NCBI RefSeq assembly: GCF_014773275.1
Contig: NZ_JACWMW010000001.1
Coordinates: forward strand, 1,302,001-1,366,000
Direction of reading: 5' to 3'
Length of the DNA: 64,000 nt
Source: Mucilaginibacter rigui
Lineage (GTDB): Bacteria; Bacteroidota; Bacteroidia; Sphingobacteriales; Sphingobacteriaceae
Part shown: positions 8,304 to 15,557 of the stretch, one piece after another
Numbering within the stretch: the stretch's first letter is position 1
How the letters are laid out: each line of letters opens with the position of its first letter
Notes under the pieces: generated by a model
Told to the model about the DNA's origin: nothing
What the model saw: only the letters and a program-made list of their open reading frames with translations
The model's database searches: none
Made by a program: the position numbers and the translations under genes

Positions 8304-9653
8304 ATGCAATCTTTTGAAATCGATAAAACCGACCTGCTCCGCATTAAAACCGCTCTTGAAGGTGATGATGCTGAATTACAGGACGTTCTGAAGGATTATC
8401 ACGCTTCGGAGATTGCCATACTGTTTGAAAAACTTCCGCAGGAGGCCAAAGAGCGTATCATCAATACCCTGTCGACCGAGATAGCTTCTGAAGTTATCTC
8501 CGAAATGACCGAGGAATCGCACCCCGAAGACCTGCTGATCAGCCTTCATCCCGAGAAACGCTCGGACATTGTGGAGGAGATGGATTATGACGTGGCTACG
8601 GATATTATTTCGCAGTTGGATGAGCAAGACCAGCACGAGATATTACAGGATATTGACCAGGAAGATGCTACCAGCATCCGTGCGCTATTAAATTACGATG
8701 AAGATACCGCCGGAGGGTTGATGAACTCGCAGGTGATATGTGTAAACATCAACCTGGATAAAAAGGCTGCACTGGATGAGATCATTCGCCAATCGGAAGA
8801 AATGGAAGAGTTTTATACCATTTATGTGGTAGACGACCATAAGACCCTGCAAGGCATTGTATCCATTAAAGACATTATAAAAGCCCGCGGCGAAGCTAAA
8901 GTGCGCGACCTGGTACAACCCGATTTTGTGTACGTAAAGGCCGAACTTGACCAGGAAGAGGTAGCCAAACTGATCTCACAGTACAACCTCACCACCATAC
9001 CTGTGGTTGATGACCATATGAAATTGTTGGGGCGCATTACGGTTGATGATATCATCGATGTAATGGAAGCCGAGAACACCGAAGATATATTGAAGATCTC
9101 CGGTGTGTCCGAAGATGAGGAATTGAGTGGTAACTGGCAGGACGCGGTAAAGAGCCGTTTGCCATGGTTGGTTATTAACCTGGGCACGGCATTTTTAGCG
9201 GCCTCCATCATCCGTAATTTTGATTCGACGGTTAAAAATCTGGCTATCATTTCGGCCTACATGACCATTATTGCTGGTATGGGCGGTAACACTGCTACAC
9301 AGGCTTTGGCAGTAACTGTTAGGCGTATCTCGCTGAGCGATCTGAGCGACAGGCAGGCTTATAATACGGTTATAAAAGAGTTTTTAGTAGGGTTAATAAA
9401 TGGCGCAGCAAACGGGGTTATCGTTTTTGCAGTGGCTTATTTTTACGATGCCAACCCCATGCTGGGACTGGTGCTGTTCCTGGCTATGACGGGTAACCTG
9501 GTTATTGCTGGTATTACTGGAGCTTCTATCCCGTTGATTTTGAAAAGGGTAGGGATTGATCCGGCTGTGGCATCATCCATTATCATTACCACATTTACAG
9601 ATTGTATTGGATTTTTTCTGCCACTATGGTTGGCAAGCAAGCTTTTATTATAA
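8304..9653 (+). CDS. mgtE: Magnesium transporter MgtE
   Basis: 449 aa, full length. A cytoplasmic MgtE_N superhelical domain (about 1-120) is followed by two CBS domains (about 130-250; motifs YVVDDHKTLQGIVSIKDI and IPVVDDHMKLLGRITVDDI). The C-terminal membrane pore has about five helices, with the family motif MGGNTATQALAVTVRR. It is an Mg2+ channel gated by intracellular Mg2+. ATG follows a TATTTTG box by seven bases. The TAA stop lies inside the -7 box of the bioB promoter. Confidence 0.96.
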   Translation: MQSFEIDKTDLLRIKTALEGDDAELQDVLKDYHASEIAILFEKLPQEAKERIINTLSTEIASEVISEMTEESHPEDLLISLHPEKRSDIVEEMDYDVATDIISQLDEQDQHEILQDIDQEDATSIRALLNYDEDTAGGLMNSQVICVNINLDKKAALDEIIRQSEEMEEFYTIYVVDDHKTLQGIVSIKDIIKARGEAKVRDLVQPDFVYVKAELDQEEVAKLISQYNLTTIPVVDDHMKLLGRITVDDIIDVMEAENTEDILKISGVSEDEELSGNWQDAVKSRLPWLVINLGTAFLAASIIRNFDSTVKNLAIISAYMTIIAGMGGNTATQALAVTVRRISLSDLSDRQAYNTVIKEFLVGLINGAANGVIVFAVAYFYDANPMLGLVLFLAMTGNLVIAGITGASIPLILKRVGIDPAVASSIIITTFTDCIGFFLPLWLASKLLL

Positions 9654-9658
9654 TTTTG
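9630..9658 (+). promoter_or_regulatory. Bacteroidota vegetative promoter for bioB
   Basis: TTG at 9630-9632, 18-bp gap, TAATTTTG at 9651-9658. This fits the TTG/TAnnTTTG consensus. It overlaps the mgtE stop codon. Confidence 0.55.
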
Positions 9659-9680
9659 ACCCATCAAAACGAATACGAAT

Positions 9681-10697
9681 ATGACTGAAGTAAGATACGA
9701 CTGGACTCAGGAAGAAATTTCCAAAATATATCATTCACCATTGCTGGACCTGATATTTAGGGCGGCAACTATTCACCGCGAAAATAAAGACTATGCGGAG
9801 GTACAGATAAGTTCGCTTATCTCCATCAAAACTGGCGGCTGCCCCGAGGATTGCGCTTATTGCCCGCAGGCAGCGCGTTACAATACTGGTGTGGATGTGC
9901 ATGCCATTATGCCAAAAGAAGAGGTTATTGCGGTAGCGCAAAAAGCAAAAAACGGTGGCGCTTCAAGGCTTTGCATGGGTGCTGCATGGCGCGAGGTTAG
10001 GGATAACCGCGATTTTGATAAGGTGATTGACATGGTGAAAGCCGTGAACGAACTTGATATGGAAGTTTGCTGTACACTGGGTATGCTTACCGAAAGCCAG
10101 GCGCAACGTTTGGCCGATGCAGGCCTGTATGCATACAACCATAATTTGGATACCTCTGAGGAGGACTACAAGCGAATTATCACTACCCGTACGTATGACG
10201 ACCGTTTACAAACGCTCGACCATGTGCGTAAAGCAAAAATTTCTGTTTGCAGCGGCGGTATCATCGGCCTTGGCGAAACCGCTCAAGACCGTATCTCAAT
10301 GTTGAAAACATTATCAAATATGCCAAAGCACCCGGAATCTGTTCCAATCAATGCTTTAGTACCGGTACAAGGCACGCCATTGGCCGAGCAGCCTCGTGTT
10401 TCTGTTTGGGATATGGTAAGGATGATAGCTACCACGCGAATCATTATGCCAAAAACGGTTGTAAGGTTATCAGCAGGCCGTACCGAAATGAGTACCGTTG
10501 AACAGGCTATGTGCTTTATGGCAGGCGCTAACTCCATCTTCGCGGGCGAAAAATTACTCACTACACCAAACCCATCTTTTGATGAAGATATGGCCATGTT
10601 TCAGCTTTTAGGCTTAACACCGCGTAAAGCTTTTAAAAACGGAAGGCCAAACGTTTCTAAAGAAATTAAGGAAATGAGCATTAACGAGGTAATATAA
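9681..10697 (+). CDS. bioB: Biotin synthase (radical SAM)
   Basis: 338 aa. It converts dethiobiotin to biotin by radical sulfur insertion. The SAM [4Fe-4S] motif is CPEDCAYC (Cys54, 58, 61). [2Fe-2S] ligands match Cys98 (RLCMG), Cys130 or 131 (EVCC), Cys190 (SVCSGG) and an Arg in VRLSAGR. No other bio genes are adjacent, and no BirA-like operator is evident. A 13-bp-arm hairpin follows the stop and may end the transcript. Confidence 0.97.
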   Translation: MTEVRYDWTQEEISKIYHSPLLDLIFRAATIHRENKDYAEVQISSLISIKTGGCPEDCAYCPQAARYNTGVDVHAIMPKEEVIAVAQKAKNGGASRLCMGAAWREVRDNRDFDKVIDMVKAVNELDMEVCCTLGMLTESQAQRLADAGLYAYNHNLDTSEEDYKRIITTRTYDDRLQTLDHVRKAKISVCSGGIIGLGETAQDRISMLKTLSNMPKHPESVPINALVPVQGTPLAEQPRVSVWDMVRMIATTRIIMPKTVVRLSAGRTEMSTVEQAMCFMAGANSIFAGEKLLTTPNPSFDEDMAMFQLLGLTPRKAFKNGRPNVSKEIKEMSINEVI

Positions 10698-10714
10698 AAA
10701 ACTTCATAAAACAA

Positions 10715-10763
10715 AAATGCCATAGCGCTTCTTTTATACAAAAAAGAAAACGCTATGGCATTT
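10715..10763 (+). promoter_or_regulatory. Long hairpin covering the start codon of the ferritin-like gene
   Basis: Perfect 13-bp arms, aaatgccatagcg (10715-10727) and cgctatggcattt (10751-10763), enclose a 23-nt A/T-rich loop. The ATG of the next gene (10755) is inside the right arm. It could end bioB transcription or hide the start codon. Confidence 0.6.
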
Positions 10764-11069
10764 GACCAATACCACGAACCACCTGAGGAGTTATCACAAG
10801 AAACCCGCACTTTCGTGCGCATGATAGTATCTCTGGGCGAAGAAGCCGAAGCTATCAACTGGTACGAACAACGTATCTCGGTAGAGAAAGACAAACAAGC
10901 AAAAGAAATTATGCAAAATGCCCAGCATGAAGAGTTTAAACACTTCGGCATGGATCTGGAGTTTTTGCTGCGCAAGAAACCCGTTTGGCGCGAAACCCTG
11001 AAGGCTATCCTGTTTCAAGAAGGTGATATTGTAGCACTGGGCGAAAAAGGCGAAGAAGCTTCGGAATAA
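10755..11069 (+). CDS. Encapsulated-ferritin-like (EncFtn family) protein
   Basis: 104 aa. The N-terminus YHEPPEELSQETR and the core IVSLGEEAEAINWYEQR match the EncFtn family, two-helix ferritin-like proteins that form annular decamers with a ferroxidase site between subunits. Expected iron ligands are conserved in spacing: Glu30, Glu60 and His63, with Glu29, Glu32, Trp36 and Tyr37 alongside. In known systems the encapsulin shell gene is directly downstream; here the next gene is a DUF62 enzyme. The C-terminus (LGEKGEEASE) is acidic and lacks the usual short encapsulin-targeting peptide. The function is probably iron oxidation/storage, with partner unknown. Confidence 0.8.
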   Translation: MAFDQYHEPPEELSQETRTFVRMIVSLGEEAEAINWYEQRISVEKDKQAKEIMQNAQHEEFKHFGMDLEFLLRKKPVWRETLKAILFQEGDIVALGEKGEEASE

Positions 11070-11121
11070 TTTTTTATATTCATCCTTGTATTAGTCTCAC
11101 TTAGGTTAATACAAGGCGGAT

Positions 11122-12024
11122 ATGAATAAAACCTTGAAAACCTTAATCCTTATACTGATGCTATTTGGTATCAGACCAACCTTTGCGCAAAATAAGATCA
11201 TTGTTTATCAATCGGATTTTGGGCTGAAAGATGGCGCTGTTTCTGAAATGAAGGGTGTTGCCATAGGTGTATCGGCCGATCTGAAGCTATACGATCTGAC
11301 GCACGAAATCCCTAATTATAATATTTGGGAAGCATCATACCGGCTGTTTCAAACAGTTAGCTACTGGCCAAAGGGGACGGTATTTGTTTCGGTAGTTGAC
11401 CCCGGAGTGGGCACCGCCCGTAAATCGGTGGTATTAAAAACCAATACCGGGCAGTTTATTGTAACACCTGATAATGGCACATTAACGCTGGTTGCCCAAA
11501 CCTATGGCATAGCCGCTATCCGCCAGATAGATGAAGTGAAAAACCGTCGCGCTGGTTCGGGAAAATCCTATACCTTTCATGGCCGCGATGTTTATTCGTA
11601 TACCGCTGCACGCCTTGCAGCAGGGGTGATTACCTTTGAACAGGTTGGACCCGAATTACCTAAACAGGTGGTGAGCATCCCTTATCAAAGATCTGTCTTT
11701 GAAGGAGGGAAGCTAAAAGGTACTATAGATATCCACGATGTACAATATGGTAACATCTGGACAGACATCAGCGAAGGATTGGTAAAGCAACTTAACCCTA
11801 AATACGGCGACTTGCTGCATTTAAAGATTTTTAACAAAGGCAAACTGGTGCATGAAAGCGATGCGCCTTACAGCGAAACCTTTGGCAGTGTCCCCGAAGG
11901 CAAACCGCTGGTATACCTGAACAGCCTAATGCAATTATCCTTCGCGCTAAACATGGGCAGCTTTGCTGATGCTTACAAAATTGGCAGCGGGGCCGATTGG
12001 AGCGTAGAGGTGACTAAGAAGTAA
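11122..12024 (+). CDS. Secreted DUF62 protein (SAM hydroxide adenosyltransferase family)
   Basis: 300 aa with a Sec signal peptide (hydrophobic 6-20, cleavage after TFAQ, residue 23). The mature part is the DUF62/fluorinase-like fold. It keeps SDFG (31-34), DPGVGTAR (93-100), DNG (117-119) and FHGRD (152-156), so the Asp/Arg/His set used by SAM hydroxide adenosyltransferases (Asp93, Arg100, His153) is intact. SAM is cytoplasmic, so export is odd and the true substrate may be another nucleoside. A cytoplasmic paralogue lies at 59548-60324. Confidence 0.85.
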   Translation: MNKTLKTLILILMLFGIRPTFAQNKIIVYQSDFGLKDGAVSEMKGVAIGVSADLKLYDLTHEIPNYNIWEASYRLFQTVSYWPKGTVFVSVVDPGVGTARKSVVLKTNTGQFIVTPDNGTLTLVAQTYGIAAIRQIDEVKNRRAGSGKSYTFHGRDVYSYTAARLAAGVITFEQVGPELPKQVVSIPYQRSVFEGGKLKGTIDIHDVQYGNIWTDISEGLVKQLNPKYGDLLHLKIFNKGKLVHESDAPYSETFGSVPEGKPLVYLNSLMQLSFALNMGSFADAYKIGSGADWSVEVTKK

Positions 12025-12303
12025 TTAATACTCCGCAAATTGCTCATCTGGGTAACACCAAAGCCAGCGCTCGCCGGGTTGTGCCGATGCTATTACCGGG
12101 TGATGTTGTGCATGATAATGTTTGGTCATGTGCTGCTCATCGCTTTGGTCGCAGCATAGGGTAACGCCGCAGGTTTGGCAGGTACGCAGATGGAACCATT
12201 CGGTACCTTGTTTTATGCATTCTTCGCACACCTGGTCGTCACTCAGTTTTACTTTAGTTATGGCTTGCAGGTGCTGGCAAAATGATGGATCTAAATCTGG
12301 CAT
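12025..12303 (-). CDS. UBP-type zinc finger protein
   Basis: 92 aa, essentially one ZnF-UBP domain. Zinc ligands are visible: Cys9, His11, Cys26, Cys29, Cys42, Cys45, Cys50/51, His58 and His64/67/68 (motifs CEEC, CQTCG, HMTKHYHAQHH). In eukaryotes this fold binds free ubiquitin C-termini; bacterial stand-alone copies have no settled role. It converges on the DUF62 gene, with the stop codons abutting. Confidence 0.85.
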   Translation of the reverse strand: MPDLDPSFCQHLQAITKVKLSDDQVCEECIKQGTEWFHLRTCQTCGVTLCCDQSDEQHMTKHYHAQHHPVIASAQPGERWLWCYPDEQFAEY

Positions 12304-12342
12304 AGGAGATAAAAGTTTGTGCTAATATAGCAAAGCAATTAT

Positions 12343-12573
12343 TTATTCCCAACCGTAATCAGTTCCGCCTTTTTTGCACTTGATCAAAAAGAATGGGTAG
12401 GTTTCTTTTATCTCTGTTACCTCAAATAATCCCACTTTCTTAAATTCTTCAATAATCGATTGCCGATCATAAAAAAACATTTTAACGCCGGCAAATACCT
12501 CGTAACGGTCTTTGCTTATAAATTTACCGTTCCCATACGTTTCGGCTTTTTTTGAAATAGCTGTGAAAACCAT
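12343..12573 (-). pseudogene. Likely C-terminal remnant of a class I SAM methyltransferase
   Basis: 76 codons. The sequence SKDRYEVFAGVKMFFYDRQS then IIEEFKKVGL and FFLIKCKK resembles the last strands of class I methyltransferases, but no SAM-binding part exists: within about 85 bp upstream the divergent radical SAM gene begins. Either a degraded gene or a small protein of unrelated function. Family call from memory of C-terminal patterns only. Confidence 0.45.
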
Positions 12574-12624
12574 CTAACCATCCAATTTACCCTAAAAGGA
12601 GTAAAGTAAAATAATATCAGAGAT

Positions 12625-12651
12625 AAAAATACTAATAATATTAGTATTTTT
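12625..12651. promoter_or_regulatory. Operator-like dyad before the radical SAM DNA repair pair
   Basis: Perfect 12-bp inverted repeat aaaaatactaat/attagtattttt around a 3-bp centre (aat), ending five bases before the ATG at 12657. The core CTAATAATATTAG nearly equals the dyad upstream of dinB (38282-38294, CTAATAAAATTAG). Position suits a repressor that blocks transcription start. Confidence 0.6.
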
Positions 12652-12656
12652 GAAAT

Positions 12657-13913
12657 ATGAATGTGGACAGGATTACAGAGAAGTTGAATATTTTGGCAGA
12701 TGCTGCTAAATACGATGTATCATGCGCAAGCAGTGGCAGCAAGCGTAAAAATGAGAATAAAGGTTTGGGCAATGCCAGTAACGGTATTTGTCATTCGTAT
12801 ACCGAAGATGGGCGCTGCGTGTCGCTGTTAAAAATTCTGTTAACCAACCATTGTATATTTGACTGCGCGTATTGCGTATCGCGTAAAAGTAACGATGTAC
12901 AGCGCGCGGCTTTTACGGTGCAGGAGGTGGTTGATCTGACCATCAACTTTTACCGCCGTAATTATATCGAGGGCCTGTTCCTGAGTTCGGGCATATTTAA
13001 AGATGCCGATTATACCATGGAGCGACTGGTACGCATCGCCAAAAAATTGCGTACCGAGCATAACTTTAACGGATACATTCACCTTAAATCTATCCCAGGG
13101 GCCAGTGATGAACTAATGAACGAGGCCGGCCTGTATGCCGACCGCCTGAGCGTGAATCTGGAAATGCCCACCGAAGCAGGTCTGAAACTTTTAGCACCCG
13201 ATAAGAACCAGGCGGATATGATAAAACCGATGGGCTATCTTAAAAATGCCATCATTCAGCGTACCGAAGAAAAAAAGATATTTAAAAAAGCGCCCATATT
13301 TGCCCCGGCAGGTCAAAGTACACAGGTAATTATTGGTGCCACGCCCGAGAATGATAGCGAGGTACTGCAATCGGCCAATTACTTTTATAAGAATTTTAAC
13401 CTGAAGCGTGTTTACTATTCGGGCTATGTGCCGGTGCTGGCCGATAGCCGCCTGCCCGCTTTAAATACCAGCGTACCTATGGTGCGCGAGAACCGCCTAT
13501 ACCAGGCCGACTGGCTGATGCGCTTTTACGGCTTTAAGGTGAACGAAATAGTGAACGATAGTCAGCCTCACCTCGACCTGGATATCGACCCGAAACTGGG
13601 CTGGGCAATTCGCAATATGCAGGCATTCCCGGTTGATATCAATAAGGCCGACCTGCAAATGATATTACGCGTGCCGGGTATTGGGTTGCAATCGGCACAA
13701 AAAATTGTGAGCGCACGCAAGTTTGCTAAACTGAACTGGGATCAGCTCAAAAAAATAGGAGTGGCCCTTAACCGCGCCAAATATTTCATCACTTGCAAAA
13801 GCAATGAGTTTGAGCGGCGAGATCTTACCGGCAGCAACATTAAACAATTCATCTTGGCTACATCGCAAAGCAAATACTTAAAGAACACGCAGGTACAATT
13901 AAACCTCTTTTAA
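12657..13913 (+). CDS. Putative DNA modification/repair radical SAM protein (TIGR03916-type)
   Basis: 418 aa. The radical SAM cluster motif is CIFDCAYC (Cys66, 70, 73), preceded by GRCVSLLKILLTNHC, as in the family annotated as a DNA repair-linked radical SAM protein related to spore photoproduct lyase. The C-terminus (about 325-355) has a helix-hairpin-helix, INKADLQMILRVPGIG, typical of DNA binding. It overlaps the next gene by one base (TAATG). In many bacteria this pair is associated with a uracil-DNA-glycosylase-like protein. The lesion or modified base is unknown. A strong dyad covers its promoter/start region. Confidence 0.85.
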   Translation: MNVDRITEKLNILADAAKYDVSCASSGSKRKNENKGLGNASNGICHSYTEDGRCVSLLKILLTNHCIFDCAYCVSRKSNDVQRAAFTVQEVVDLTINFYRRNYIEGLFLSSGIFKDADYTMERLVRIAKKLRTEHNFNGYIHLKSIPGASDELMNEAGLYADRLSVNLEMPTEAGLKLLAPDKNQADMIKPMGYLKNAIIQRTEEKKIFKKAPIFAPAGQSTQVIIGATPENDSEVLQSANYFYKNFNLKRVYYSGYVPVLADSRLPALNTSVPMVRENRLYQADWLMRFYGFKVNEIVNDSQPHLDLDIDPKLGWAIRNMQAFPVDINKADLQMILRVPGIGLQSAQKIVSARKFAKLNWDQLKKIGVALNRAKYFITCKSNEFERRDLTGSNIKQFILATSQSKYLKNTQVQLNLF

Positions 13914-14674
13914 TGATGACCACATTAATTTACGACGGCACTTTCGAAGGCCTGCTTACCGCAGTATTTGAAGTTTACGACCGCAGGCTGGGTAGGGTGA
14001 ACCTGCAAAAATCTGATTTGGGAGCTAATGCCCTGTTTGAAGATAAGATGCAGGTAATTACCGACGAGGCCCGGGCCAACCGTGTGCTGAAAGGCCTAAA
14101 ACAAAAGATCTCATCGATGGGGGTACAGCGTTTGTATGCCGCGCACCTGGCCGAAATGGATAGCGATGCCAATAGTTTGCTTGGCTACATCAGATATGCG
14201 TTTGATTCGGCTGTGAATATTGAAGAGGATTATGGTAACAGGTTTGTAATGCGCGTATCAGAAATGGTGCGGATGGTTAGGCGCGAGAAGCATAGGATGG
14301 AGGCTTTTGTGCGTTTTCAGAAACTGAAGGATGATACCTTTTATGCCGGTATCGAGCCCGACTTTAATGTACTGCCCTTGCTTATCCGCCATTTTAAAAG
14401 CCGATATGCCGATCAGAAATGGATCATTTATGATCTGCGTCGCAAATATGGCCTTTATTATGATCTGCACCATACACAGTACATCTCTCTTGATTTTGCA
14501 AACGTAGCCAAACCTGCTGACGTAATTGCCGCCTTTACCGAGGATGAAGGGATCTACCAGCACCTTTGGAAGAACTATTTTACCAGTGTAAATATCCCAT
14601 CACGTAAAAATACGAAGCTGCATGTACGCCACATCCCTAAAAGATATTGGAAGCATTTAACCGAAAAAATTTGA
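13913..14674 (+). CDS. Partner of the radical SAM DNA repair protein (TIGR03915/DUF4130-type)
   Basis: 253 aa beginning MTTLIYDGTFEGLLTAVFEVYDRR, the standard opening of the family found next to TIGR03916 radical SAM proteins. It carries the DUF4130 region with many conserved basic and aromatic residues (VRFQKLKDDTFYAGIEPDFNVLPLL, then RHFKSRY and WIIYDLRR). No uracil-DNA-glycosylase domain is fused at the C-terminus, unlike in some homologues. Translational coupling to the upstream gene through the 1-base overlap is likely. Function inferred only from context: DNA damage processing. Confidence 0.85.
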   Translation: MMTTLIYDGTFEGLLTAVFEVYDRRLGRVNLQKSDLGANALFEDKMQVITDEARANRVLKGLKQKISSMGVQRLYAAHLAEMDSDANSLLGYIRYAFDSAVNIEEDYGNRFVMRVSEMVRMVRREKHRMEAFVRFQKLKDDTFYAGIEPDFNVLPLLIRHFKSRYADQKWIIYDLRRKYGLYYDLHHTQYISLDFANVAKPADVIAAFTEDEGIYQHLWKNYFTSVNIPSRKNTKLHVRHIPKRYWKHLTEKI

Positions 14675-14731
14675 TTTTTTACGATTTTACGCCTTTTTTA
14701 ATTTGCCCGTAACATCTGTTTTGGTACTGTT

Positions 14732-14832
14732 TGTGGATAAAGGGCGATGTTCATAACCACGCTATATGCAGCATAAAATACTATTATACATCATTAAATG
14801 TATGTGGATAAACATCACATTATTGTTAATAA
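14732..14832. other. AT-rich segment with two consensus DnaA boxes (possible oriC element)
   Basis: TGTGGATAA (reverse of TTATCCACA) occurs exactly at 14732-14740 and 14803-14811. Weaker 7/9 relatives are TGTTCATAA (14748-14756) and TGTTAATAA (14824-14832). The surrounding DNA is very AT-rich and gene-free. This is compatible with a replication origin or a DnaA-regulated site; two perfect boxes alone are not proof. Confidence 0.35.
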
Positions 14833-14853
14833 CATGTTAAAAAGAAAAGTAAA

Positions 14854-14891
14854 AAAGTGCTTGACAAAAGGCACTTTATCTTCCTATATTG
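14854..14891 (+). promoter_or_regulatory. Promoter-like element and small hairpin at the head of the gene-free block
   Basis: TTGACA (14861-14866), 18-bp gap, TATATTG (14885-14891) is a near-consensus housekeeping promoter. The same bases also form a 7-bp stem AAAGTGC/GCACTTT (14854-14877) followed by a T-rich run, so it might instead end the upstream transcript. Confidence 0.45.
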
Positions 14892-15103
14892 TAATCATCA
14901 AGAACGACGTACTTTGACAGCCTTACAGGAATACAGCAACTTAATCGGGTGAACCTCAGGGCGAACTAAAGATAAGGGAAGTGCCTGAATCATATAAAGG
15001 GAATAAAATACGAAAGTAATTTACCCCGGAAATGATTAACGAGGTATTATGGGTTTTGCGAGAGCCTACGGGAAGCAGCAAACAAAATAATGACCTTGAA
15101 GCA

Positions 15104-15415
15104 ATCGGCGTTAGCGTAACAAAGAGACATCAGCGTTCAAACGAATAAAGAAGTATCAGCGTTACACGGATAACGAAGGAGTCGACTTCCCCGAGGGAGA
15201 AGTGACAAGATCAACATTCGCAGACGAGATGACCCGTCAGCACTCGCAAGAGGAAAGAAGGACACATACGGAACGGATTTGAAGGAGTTGCCATCCGCAA
15301 GGAGACAGACAAGATCAGCATCAGTGTTAAACAATTGAAACATCGGCATTCGCACAGAATAAAGAGACATCAGCGTTCGCATCATAACAAAGAGGAGATC
15401 AGGTCGGTTAATTTT
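15104..15415 (+). repeat. Degenerate tandem array, about 27-nt period, about 12 units
   Basis: A core resembling ATCAGCGTTCGCA preceded by a purine-rich AAAGAGAC or AAGGAG recurs. ATC-equivalent positions by eye: 15104, 15129, 15155, 15181, 15210, 15236, 15266, 15293, 15314, 15342, 15369, 15398 (steps 21-30, mean about 27). The best units are gacatcagcgttc at 15127 and 15367. Steps are not multiples of three throughout, so it does not encode a repeat protein. Confidence 0.65.
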
Positions 15416-15463
15416 ACACAAAACTTGGTGCTTCATGACGGCTACGGCATTCATGAGGGCAGG

Positions 15464-15511
15464 AAAAACGGGAGTCATTTCGAAAGAAGAGGCTTCCGTT
15501 TTCCTATTTTA
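15464..15511 (+). terminator. Terminator-like hairpin at end of the gene-free block
   Basis: Arms aaaaacgg (15464-15471) and ccgtttt (15496-15502) with an imperfect inner stem, then cctatttta. It lies just upstream of the ABC-F promoter box. Confidence 0.45.
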
Positions 15512-15524
15512 CGCCAAATTCCAC

Positions 15525-15532
15525 TATCTTTG
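15525..15532 (+). promoter_or_regulatory. -7 box TATCTTTG upstream of the ABC-F gene
   Basis: Exact TAnnTTTG match, 25 bp before the GTG start. No convincing -33 TTG was found at the usual distance. Confidence 0.45.
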
Positions 15533-15557
15533 CCGCTCAATTTAACACCCTCGTTTT

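Larger units (their letters stand above)
14892..15511 (+). ncRNA. Candidate long non-coding RNA of unknown class
   Basis: No reading frame of credible length or codon use exists on either strand between the DUF4130-type gene and the ABC-F gene. The block begins at a promoter-like element and ends at a terminator-like hairpin with a T-rich tail, giving a potential transcript of roughly 600 nt. The first part contains potential hairpins (for example cctcagggc ... gtgcctga, near 14960-15000); the second part is the 27-nt array. It does not show the conserved cores of tmRNA, RNase P RNA, 6S or SRP RNA that I know. Transcription is inferred. Confidence 0.4.

Noticed and set aside
8062..8391. 109-codon plus-strand frame before mgtE
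   Set aside because: It translates repeat copy A and overlaps the well supported mgtE start in another frame.
14854..14877. Plain terminator for the DUF4130-type gene
   Set aside because: Kept only as an alternative: the hairpin is 180 bp from the stop and overlaps a good promoter, so a terminator is not certain.
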